A stretch of DNA of 10,450 nucleotides, from positions 1 to 10,450 of the forward strand of contig JAJTHA010000193.1 of NCBI GenBank assembly GCA_021299565.1, given 5' to 3'. The stretch is from Candidatus Caenarcanales bacterium. Its GTDB lineage: Bacteria; Cyanobacteriota; Vampirovibrionia; LMEP-6097. The translations under genes were made by a program, and so were the position numbers. The notes under the pieces are model-generated. The model saw nothing but the letters and a program-made list of their open reading frames with translations, was not told the DNA's origin and did no database searches. Positions 1-5,207 of the stretch are shown here, piece by piece (within the stretch, counting starts at the first letter, position 1; every line of letters begins with the position of its first letter).

Positions 1-615
1 ACAAATATCCATGCAGCGAGTACACTTCCCGCACTCGATTTTGTCATCCTGAGGAGCAGAGCGAAGCGAAGCGACGTCAGGATCTAGTCCTTTACTATCC
101 TCAAACTCAATATCCGTGATTATTTCAGCAATAAAATTAAAACTCCCCGTCTCTCTTGAGATCAACAATGAATTCCTTCCTCTAAAACCAAGCCCTGCTT
201 TTTTAGCAAAAGATTTTTCTAGAAGTGGAACAGCATCAGTAAAAAATTTTGATCTAGATTTGATTTCTTCTAGCTCTGGTCTATCGATTAATTCTTGGAT
301 TTTTTTACGTAAAACTTTGTGATAATCTAGCCCAACCGCGTAAGCCGCTATTCGTCCGTGTTCCTGTGATGGACGAGGCGGGCAAGGGCTATAGTAATTT
401 GCGGTAAACATTATTATAGTTTTGGCGTTTTCCAGTAGATATTCTGGTCTTGCATTAATCGGATCGTTTTTAAGTAAGTAATTCATGCCAGCAGCATAGC
501 CTTTGGAACGCCATTCTAGAAATTTCTTTTCGGATTCAATAAGCGGTTTTGCTGCAATGAACTTGATATCATTGAAGCCGATTTCTTTTGCAATTTTGGT
601 GATTAGTTCTTGCAT
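1..615 (-). CDS. queG: Epoxyqueuosine reductase QueG, 5' part only (runs off the left edge)
   Basis: QueG is a cytoplasmic cobalamin- and [4Fe-4S]-dependent enzyme that reduces epoxyqueuosine to queuosine in the wobble position of tRNA. The first 205 codons are present; the family is usually about 310-380 residues. Visible family features are the GYAAGMNYL segment (residues 39-47), RIAAYAVGLDYHKVLRKK (88-105), the FTDAVPLLEK segment with the presumed catalytic Asp at 127, AGLGFRGRNSLL (140-151), and the first cluster motif C195-x2-C198-x2-C201-x3-C205 at the window edge. ATG at 615 gives the expected N-terminus; it overlaps the TAA of the upstream ATPase gene (TAATG), so translational coupling is likely. 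The odd feature is about 15 extra residues (roughly 177-191) just before the cluster, encoded by a dispersed palindromic repeat. The frame stays open, so the gene may still work. Confidence 0.9.
   Translation of the reverse strand, partial: MQELITKIAKEIGFNDIKFIAAKPLIESEKKFLEWRSKGYAAGMNYLLKNDPINARPEYLLENAKTIIMFTANYYSPCPPRPSQEHGRIAAYAVGLDYHKVLRKKIQELIDRPELEEIKSRSKFFTDAVPLLEKSFAKKAGLGFRGRNSLLISRETGSFNFIAEIITDIEFEDSKGLDPDVASLRSAPQDDKIECGKCTRCMDIC
43..85. repeat. GC-rich palindromic-type repeat inserted in frame inside queG
   Basis: This 43-bp unit begins GTCATCCTGAGGAG and ends CGTCAGGATCT, with GCGAA iterations in the middle. The same unit occurs twice, inverted, at 7074-7108 and 7128-7166. Here it lies inside queG and is translated as DPDVASLRSAPQDD. 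The QueG family normally has only about 14 residues between the ITD strand and the first cluster cysteine; here there are about 29. That fits an insertion of about 45 bp that kept the frame. Units of this general GTCATCCTGAG...GGATC type are dispersed in many bacterial genomes. In-frame residence in a gene resembles the palindromic elements known in Rickettsia, though no homology to those is claimed. Confidence 0.8.
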
Positions 616-1754
616 TAGTAGTCAAACAATTCAAAAACATTATTCTGATCAATAAAGAGCCTGCTACTCTCGGGATAATTTTCTATGAAAGAAGCTGGAA
701 ACTTGGCTGATTTTTTGGCTTTGTATTTGAACTCATAGCACTGAAGTGATTTTGCCCTACCCCAATCTTCTATCAAATCAACTTCCTGCTGATCATAATT
801 TTTCCAAAAGTAGTAAGACGGTTTTTCGCCTCGATAGCTATTGTGTTTGAGTCTTTCGATGACAAGAAGATTTTCCCAAAGATGTCCAAGATCTGGTCTT
901 AGTTCGATCTCATTGAAATCATTGATAAGAGCGTTGCGTATGCCTAAATCATAAAAATAAATTTTTTGGTTTTTCTTGATTTCATTTCTTAAATTATTTG
1001 AGTAACTGCCTAATTTGAAAAGCACAAAAGATTTTTCCAATAAATCAATATATTTAGCAACCGTAGTTTGATCTAAACCAATACTAGTCGCTATTTCATG
1101 GTAAGAAACAGTTTGTCCAATTTGATAAGCAAGTAGTTTTAAGAGCTTGATTAGGTATTCAGATTTTTTGATTCCAGAGAATTCCAAAACATCCTTAAAT
1201 AAATATTGTTCAGTAACTTCTTTTAATAATTCTTGCTTGTCTTTATTTGATTCATTAATTATTCCCGGATAAGATCCATATTGAAGTAGTTTATGCGCAT
1301 TTCTTTTAAGCTCTAATTGATTTTCACTGATCTCTTCTAGTGATAAAGGATATAGTATATAGCTTAGGCTTCTTCCCGTTAATGGCTCATGAATTGATTG
1401 AGCCAGTTCAAAACTACTAGAACCCGTTACAATGATTTGCAATTGTTTTGAATTGTCATGAATCATTTTTAGCCTTAATCCTATATCTTTTATTCTCTGA
1501 GCCTCGTCGATAATAAGAAGTTCTACATTGCCAATGATTGATTTTAGTTGGTCAAAATTTTGAGCATTTTCAAAAGAGTTTTTTACATCAAAATCATCAG
1601 CATTTAGATATAAGGATTTTTTCTTGGAATTTTCTTTAAGGATATTTTTGACAAGCGTAGTTTTTCCAACTTGCCTTGCTCCATAGATAAGAAGGATTTT
1701 TCCTTTGAAAAGATTTTTAGTGATATTGGAATTTAATTTCCTTTCAAAAAGCAT
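615..1754 (-). CDS. AAA_14 / DUF4143 family ATPase (first copy)
   Basis: This 379-residue protein has the full architecture of the AAA_14 + DUF4143 family. The P-loop is GARQVGKTT (25-33) and Walker B is LLIIDE (79-84). A sensor-like VTGSSSFEL (109-117) is followed by LTGRSLSYILYPLSLEE (125-141) and YGSYPGII (159-166). A winged-helix-like part (about 196-245) leads to a C-terminal PD-(D/E)xK-like pattern: E324-V-D326, then E341-x-K343. The family is cytoplasmic and its biological role is not established; nuclease-like activity of the C-terminal part is inference. ATG at 1754 is 11 nt after a perfect TATAAT, with no Shine-Dalgarno sequence. The stop overlaps the queG start by one base. The gene is bracketed by two versions of the queG 5' end (547-615 and 1926-1994), suggesting it arrived as a cassette. 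It is clearly diverged from the second family member at 7843-8997, so it is not a recent local duplicate. Confidence 0.9.
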   Translation of the reverse strand: MLFERKLNSNITKNLFKGKILLIYGARQVGKTTLVKNILKENSKKKSLYLNADDFDVKNSFENAQNFDQLKSIIGNVELLIIDEAQRIKDIGLRLKMIHDNSKQLQIIVTGSSSFELAQSIHEPLTGRSLSYILYPLSLEEISENQLELKRNAHKLLQYGSYPGIINESNKDKQELLKEVTEQYLFKDVLEFSGIKKSEYLIKLLKLLAYQIGQTVSYHEIATSIGLDQTTVAKYIDLLEKSFVLFKLGSYSNNLRNEIKKNQKIYFYDLGIRNALINDFNEIELRPDLGHLWENLLVIERLKHNSYRGEKPSYYFWKNYDQQEVDLIEDWGRAKSLQCYEFKYKAKKSAKFPASFIENYPESSRLFIDQNNVFELFDY

Positions 1755-1765
1755 CTAATCAATAA

Positions 1766-1822
1766 ATTATACCCTAATTTGTCGATTTGAATCCAAGAAT
1801 TAGCCCTAATTTGTCGATTTGA
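1766..1822 (-). promoter_or_regulatory. ATPase promoter with two 19-bp direct repeats, probable operators
   Basis: Read on the + strand, CCCTAATTTGTCGATTTGA occurs identically at 1772-1790 and 1804-1822, starts 32 bp apart (about three helical turns). On the minus strand the proximal copy ends in GGG directly against a perfect TATAAT (1771-1766), and the ATPase ATG follows 11 nt later. One copy therefore covers the -35/-10 spacer and the other the region upstream. This layout fits a repressor, possibly the ATPase itself through its winged-helix part, binding twice on the same DNA face. The second ATPase has repeats of different sequence with the same 32-bp spacing. Confidence 0.65.
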
Positions 1823-1853
1823 GCTAAATCAGTCTAGGAGTTTTTAATTTTAT

Positions 1854-1931
1854 ACAAACAAGCCTGAAACCGAATCGCCTGTATAGATACGGCGGTATCT
1901 ATCAAGTCATCAATCAAAATCACGATTTTGC
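1854..1931 (-). pseudogene. Two fused fragments of prs
   Basis: Positions 1854-1895 match the 3' end of prs (3208-3249) at 42 of 42 bases. Positions 1896-1931 match an internal part of prs (3476-3511) at 35 of 36 bases; in the intact gene this encodes the PRPP-binding IAILIDDLID segment. The 226 bp that separate the two parts in the intact gene are missing, and the join shifts the frame, so nothing is encoded. The junction creates a perfect hairpin, ATAGATAC-GGCG-GTATCTAT (1883-1902). Its two arms lie far apart in intact prs (3237-3244 and 3475-3482), which suggests the deletion was guided by these inverted arms. Confidence 0.88.
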
Positions 1932-1994
1932 GGCAATGAATTTAATGTCGTTGAGGCCGATTTCTTTTGCAAATAAGGTGATTAGATTTCGCAC
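1926..1994 (-). pseudogene. Truncated second queG 5' end
   Basis: This stretch aligns without gaps to the first 23 codons of queG (547-615), 56 of 69 bases identical, beginning with GTG at 1994. From the AKEIG motif onward the differences are almost all synonymous: the peptide AKEIGLNDIKFIAAK differs from queG by one residue. This is the pattern of a homologue that diverged while functional, not of a decaying duplicate. After codon 23 it runs into prs sequence at a shared TTTTGC (1926-1931) and meets a stop, so it is dead. It could be a remnant of a queG acquired from a relative, or the original gene start displaced by an insertion. Confidence 0.82.
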
Positions 1995-2005
1995 CACTGA
2001 TTTAA

Positions 2006-2011
2006 ATAATA
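2006..2011 (-). promoter_or_regulatory. Possible relict queG promoter (-10)
   Basis: On the minus strand TATTAT lies 11 nt before the GTG of the truncated queG copy. The same -10-to-start distance is seen for the neighbouring ATPase gene. No good -35 is visible. It is proposed only because removing 616-1994 would place this element directly in front of intact queG. Confidence 0.3.
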
Positions 2012-2112
2012 TTCGTTAATCCGTATATTACCACTTTATTTTTCAAATATATTCCACAAATTGATTCAATAAAAAACAAAAATTATCTAGATATTGTATT
2101 ATCTTTTATATT

Positions 2113-3198
2113 ATGGATATTGCAAATTTAGTAAAATCTTTCGTCAAGAATATACCTGATAAGACTATTAATCAGCTTAGCAGTGATGTCGTAGCTGCAG
2201 CCAGGGTGGCAGCAACAGCGCATCCAGAAGAAGCGCTTCAAGTAAAAGAAGCTTTAAGATCATTTGGTGAAAATCAATTGCAAGCAAATGATAGTTTATT
2301 GACTAAGATTGAATCAGAAATTTTTAGTCATTCGTCAATTCGAAAATTACTAGAGCAACAAAACAGTTCGCCTAGATTAATCGCAGAATATTTACCAGAT
2401 CCAAATGCAGGATGGGTCAAAAAAATAATTCTTAAGAACCCTGATCTATGGTTTGCTAGTGGCGTGGGTGTAAATCCAAACTTAGATTTAAATGCAGAAT
2501 GGGTTCAAGAAGAGATTCAAAGAAATCCCGAGTCTGGCTTTGCAAGTGGCGTGGCTAAAAATCCAAACTTAGATTTGAAGGCAGAATGGGTTCAGAAAAT
2601 AAGTTCAAAAACTGTGTTTGGTCGCCAATCTAAGGCAAATCCAAACTATGATCTAGCTCAAATCCCGAGTAATTTAGATAGTAGAGTGTCGAGCGGCGTG
2701 GGTAAACATCCAAACTTAGATTTAAATGCAGAATGGGTTCAAGAAGAGATTCAAAGAAACCCAAATACATGGTTTGCTAATGACGTGGGTGCAAATCCAA
2801 ACTTAGATTTAAATGCAGAATGGGTTAAAGCAAAAATTCATAATGACCCAGATACATGGTTTGCTAGTAGCGTGGGCACCAATCCAAATTTAGATCCAAA
2901 TGCAGACTGGGTTAAAGAAAAAATTCAAAAAAATTCATTCACAGCATTTGCTAGTGGCGTGGGCACAAATCCAAACCTAGACTCAAATGCACAATGGATT
3001 AAAGATGAGATTCAAAAAAATCCAGGAACTAAGTTTGCTAGTTTTGTGGGTACAAGTCCACATGCACAATTGAGAAAAATCTTAAATGCTGATTTAGAAG
3101 AGTTAACTAAAATTATTAACGCAAATCCACATTTAGTGAAATCTTCAGCTCTTGCAAAAATGTTAGTAAAAGAAAAAATTATTGTACCTAAATCTTGA
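2113..3198 (+). CDS. Unrecognised protein of tandem 29-residue repeats
   Basis: I do not recognise this 361-residue protein. Residues 1-91 are non-repetitive and look helical (for example VVAAARVAATAHPEEALQV). Residues 92-314 are tandem units of 29 residues with consensus NPNLDLNAEWVxEEIQxNP followed by xTWFASGVGx. Starts are at 92, 121, 150, 176, 199, 228, 257 and 286; the units at 150 and 176 are shortened (26 and 23 residues) and degenerate. The tail (315-361) is again non-repetitive. There is no signal peptide or membrane segment. The NPN...FASGVGxNPN rhythm recalls leucine-rich-repeat-variant or HEAT-like helical solenoids, so a binding scaffold is plausible but unproven. The ATG lacks a Shine-Dalgarno sequence. 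The gene ends 5 bp from the convergent prs stop and is bracketed by 42-bp direct repeats of the prs 3' end (1854-1895 and 3208-3249), suggesting insertion or rearrangement. Confidence 0.8.
   Translation: MDIANLVKSFVKNIPDKTINQLSSDVVAAARVAATAHPEEALQVKEALRSFGENQLQANDSLLTKIESEIFSHSSIRKLLEQQNSSPRLIAEYLPDPNAGWVKKIILKNPDLWFASGVGVNPNLDLNAEWVQEEIQRNPESGFASGVAKNPNLDLKAEWVQKISSKTVFGRQSKANPNYDLAQIPSNLDSRVSSGVGKHPNLDLNAEWVQEEIQRNPNTWFANDVGANPNLDLNAEWVKAKIHNDPDTWFASSVGTNPNLDPNADWVKEKIQKNSFTAFASGVGTNPNLDSNAQWIKDEIQKNPGTKFASFVGTSPHAQLRKILNADLEELTKIINANPHLVKSSALAKMLVKEKIIVPKS
2386..3054 (+). repeat. Intragenic 87-bp tandem repeat array
   Basis: The repeat domain is also repetitive at the DNA level, with a period of 87 bp and unit starts near 2386, 2473, 2560, 2638, 2707, 2794, 2881 and 2968. 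Units 2 (2473) and 5 (2707) share an uninterrupted run of roughly 50 identical bases, pointing to recent unit duplication or conversion. The two units between them (2560-2706) total 147 bp instead of 174 and are strongly diverged in their second halves, as if they had suffered deletions. Such arrays change length by slippage or unequal recombination, so copy number may vary between strains. Confidence 0.85.
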
Positions 3199-3203
3199 TT
3201 TGG

Positions 3204-4211
3204 CTACACAAACAAGCCTGAAACCGAATCGCCTGTATAGATACGGCGGATAGCTTCAGCAAGAAACGGTGCTACAGAAATTTGTTTGACTTTTTTGGAT
3301 TGAATCCAAATAGGAGCAAGTGGAATAGTGTCGGTAATGATCAACTCTTCAATAGGAGAGGCTTGAATTCTTTCATAAGCAGGACCAGAAAGTACTCCGT
3401 GTGTCGCACAGGCAAAGACTTTCGAGGCACCTTTGTCTTTTATAAGTTGTGCTGCTTTGCACATAGTACCAGCAGTATCTATCAAGTCATCAATCAAAAT
3501 CGCGATTTTGCCATCGATATCACCAATTACATTCATGACTTCTACGACGTTTTGTTGATCGTGCATGCGGCGCTTGTCCACAATCGCAATTGGAGCGTCA
3601 TTGAGCTTCTTGGCATAAGCTCTTGCTCTTGAAACACCGCCAACATCAGGCGATACGATTACAAGATTTTCTAGACCGATAAAACGTTTGATGTAATCAA
3701 TCACTACAGGAGCGGCGTGTACATGATCGACAAGAGTATCAAAAAATCCAATAATTTGTTCTGAGTGCAAATCAAGACAAAGCACTCTATCAGCGCCAGC
3801 TTCTTTGATCATTTTGGCTACTAGTTTTGCTGTAATCGGCTCTCTGCCAGCTGCTTTGCGGTCTTGTCTAGCGTAACCATAATAAGGCATTACGACATTG
3901 ATAGTTTTGGCAGAAGCTCTTTTGAGAGCATCGATAACAATTAGCATTTCAACTAGATTTTCGTTGACGGGGCTATGAGTAGGTTGTACAAGAAAAACAT
4001 CACAGCCTCTTACGCTTTCTTGAATTTGTACATAAAGCTCCCCATCGGCAAATGGCTTAATATTAATTTGTCCAAGCTCTAAACCAAGTTCTTTGGCTAT
4101 TTCTTTCGTGAGAAGTGGGTTTGCTCGGCCAGAGAAGATTTTGATTTGTTTATCATCGCTGTTATTTAATTGAGTAAGTTTTTCTGGCAGACCTAATAAA
4201 TCCCTTTGCAT
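3204..4211 (-). CDS. prs: Ribose-phosphate pyrophosphokinase (PRPP synthetase)
   Basis: The enzyme transfers pyrophosphate from ATP to ribose 5-phosphate, making PRPP for purine, pyrimidine, histidine, tryptophan and NAD synthesis in the cytoplasm. All expected motifs are present in 335 residues: FADGELYVQIQESVRGCDVF, the ATP-binding PYYGYARQDRK loop, the metal-binding DLHSEQIIGFF, VSPDVGGVSRARAYAKKL, and the PRPP loop ILIDDLIDTAGT. The roughly 25-residue N-terminal extension before IKIFSGRANP and the wording throughout resemble cyanobacterial Prs. ATG at 4211 is 12 nt after a minus-strand TATAAT (4229-4224) with no Shine-Dalgarno sequence. It is divergent from ilvE (51 bp between starts) and convergent with the repeat-protein gene (5 bp between stops). 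No terminator is visible. Pieces of this gene are duplicated at 1854-1931. Confidence 0.97.
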   Translation of the reverse strand: MQRDLLGLPEKLTQLNNSDDKQIKIFSGRANPLLTKEIAKELGLELGQINIKPFADGELYVQIQESVRGCDVFLVQPTHSPVNENLVEMLIVIDALKRASAKTINVVMPYYGYARQDRKAAGREPITAKLVAKMIKEAGADRVLCLDLHSEQIIGFFDTLVDHVHAAPVVIDYIKRFIGLENLVIVSPDVGGVSRARAYAKKLNDAPIAIVDKRRMHDQQNVVEVMNVIGDIDGKIAILIDDLIDTAGTMCKAAQLIKDKGASKVFACATHGVLSGPAYERIQASPIEELIITDTIPLAPIWIQSKKVKQISVAPFLAEAIRRIYTGDSVSGLFV

Positions 4212-4223
4212 ATGTATTTATTA

Positions 4224-4256
4224 ATTATAACACTTTCAAAAGTGGTTTATTATAAT
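4224..4256. promoter_or_regulatory. Divergent prs / ilvE promoters around a 14-bp palindrome
   Basis: The 51 bp between the prs and ilvE starts hold two perfect -10 boxes: TATAAT on the minus strand at 4229-4224 for prs, and TATAAT on the plus strand at 4251-4256 for ilvE. The ilvE ATG follows its box by only 6 nt, so that transcript should start at or beside the initiation codon. Exactly between the two boxes lies CACTTT-CA-AAAGTG (4231-4244), where a single regulator could act on both genes. Neither -35 is strong. Confidence 0.6.
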
Positions 4257-4262
4257 TTCTCT

Positions 4263-5207
4263 ATGGCTACTATCCCTTTTGCTATTCATAAATATGCTTT
4301 TTTCCGCAAAGATTTTGTAGATTTTGCAGACGCCAAAATCAGCGTGATGACCCATGCTTTTTTATATGGAACAGCGGTTTTTGAAGGCATTAGAGCCTAT
4401 TACAACAAAGACAGCAACAAAATTTATGCTCTTTTTGTAAGGGAGCATATAGAAAGATTAGTGCAAAGCTGCAAGATTATGCGCATTAATCCTTGCTTCA
4501 CGGTAGATGAAATGTGTGAAAGAGTTTTGGAATTGATCAAAAAAAATGCACCCAAAACAGATGCTTATATTAGACCAAGTTGGTTCAAAGACGCTTTGCG
4601 TATAGGTCCTAGTTTAATCGGTGGAGAAAACGAGGATAGTTTTGTGATCACCTCACTTGATCTTGGGGATTACCTCGATACTTCAAAAGGAATCTCTGTA
4701 CAGGTTTCAAGTTGGCGTAGACTTTCTGATAATGCTATTCCAGCAAGGGCAAAAGTTAATGGCAGCTATGTAAACACCGGCTTAGCCAAATCTCAAGCGC
4801 AATTGGCAGGATACGATGATGCGATATTTCTTACCGAAGAAGGGCATGTGGCAGAAGGCTCTGCGATGAATTTATTTCTCGTTAAAAACAATAAACTTGT
4901 TACAAGTCCAGTTACCGATAATATTTTGGAAGGTATTACAAGAAAATTTGTCATAGATTTAGCTATAAATGAGCTTGGGCTAGCGGTTGAAACCAGAAAT
5001 ATTGATAGAACGGAGCTCTATGTCTCTGATGAAGCCTTTTTCTGTGGGACAGGCGCGCAAGTAGCGGCGATTGGTTCAATAGATAATTATGTTTTGAGTG
5101 ATGGTAACGCTGGTCCTGTAACTAAAAAGTTGCAAGAACTATATACTAATATTTGTAGAGGCAATGTCAGTAAGTACCACCATATCCTTAGCGAAGTTTC
5201 TTACTAA
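4263..5207 (+). CDS. ilvE: Branched-chain amino acid aminotransferase
   Basis: This class IV PLP aminotransferase carries out the last step of valine, leucine and isoleucine synthesis (and the reverse, first catabolic step), using glutamate / 2-oxoglutarate. With ATG at 4263 it has 314 residues, close to cyanobacterial IlvE. Motifs are AKISVMTHAFLYGTAVFEGIR (24-44), the PLP lysine K164 in ARAKVNGSYVN, EGSAMNLF (198-205), DNILEGITR (219-227), and the C-terminal CGTGAQVAAIGSID segment. An upstream in-frame ATG at 4206 would add 19 residues, but it overlaps the prs start and precedes the TATAAT, so 4263 is preferred; MATIPFA also matches the family N-terminus. There is no Shine-Dalgarno sequence, consistent with a leaderless mRNA. 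The 3' end overlaps glcD by 44 bp. A D-amino acid transaminase is less likely given the overall match to IlvE. Confidence 0.92.
   Translation: MATIPFAIHKYAFFRKDFVDFADAKISVMTHAFLYGTAVFEGIRAYYNKDSNKIYALFVREHIERLVQSCKIMRINPCFTVDEMCERVLELIKKNAPKTDAYIRPSWFKDALRIGPSLIGGENEDSFVITSLDLGDYLDTSKGISVQVSSWRRLSDNAIPARAKVNGSYVNTGLAKSQAQLAGYDDAIFLTEEGHVAEGSAMNLFLVKNNKLVTSPVTDNILEGITRKFVIDLAINELGLAVETRNIDRTELYVSDEAFFCGTGAQVAAIGSIDNYVLSDGNAGPVTKKLQELYTNICRGNVSKYHHILSEVSY

Larger units (their letters stand above)
1755..2112. other. 358-bp gene-free stretch: promoters, operators and a mosaic scar
   Basis: No intact gene is visible here. From left to right it holds the ATPase promoter and its two direct repeats (1766-1822), then a scar of two prs pieces (1854-1931) fused to a queG 5' end (1926-1994). 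A possible old queG promoter follows (TATTAT on the minus strand at 2011-2006, 11 nt before the GTG at 1994). Last comes an AT-rich stretch that must hold the promoter of the + strand gene at 2113. TTGATT at 2061-2066 is a possible -35 for that gene, but no convincing -10 pairs with it, and there is no Shine-Dalgarno sequence before its ATG. Confidence 0.7.

Noticed and set aside
116..322. Open frame of 68 codons on the + strand.
   Set aside because: It lies antisense within queG, whose protein matches its family well; no ribosome binding site or recognisable product.
615..1754. The two ATPases might be recent tandem copies or IS-type helper ATPases.
   Set aside because: The two proteins are strongly diverged and carry DUF4143 features; no transposase lies beside either.
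1772..1822. Two 19-bp repeats with a 13-bp gap could be a minimal CRISPR array.
   Set aside because: Only two short units are present, there are no cas genes, the spacer is too short, and they overlap a promoter whose layout explains them better as operators.
4206..4262. Longer ilvE start at 4206.
   Set aside because: It would overlap the prs start and precede the TATAAT at 4251; ATG at 4263 gives the expected family N-terminus.
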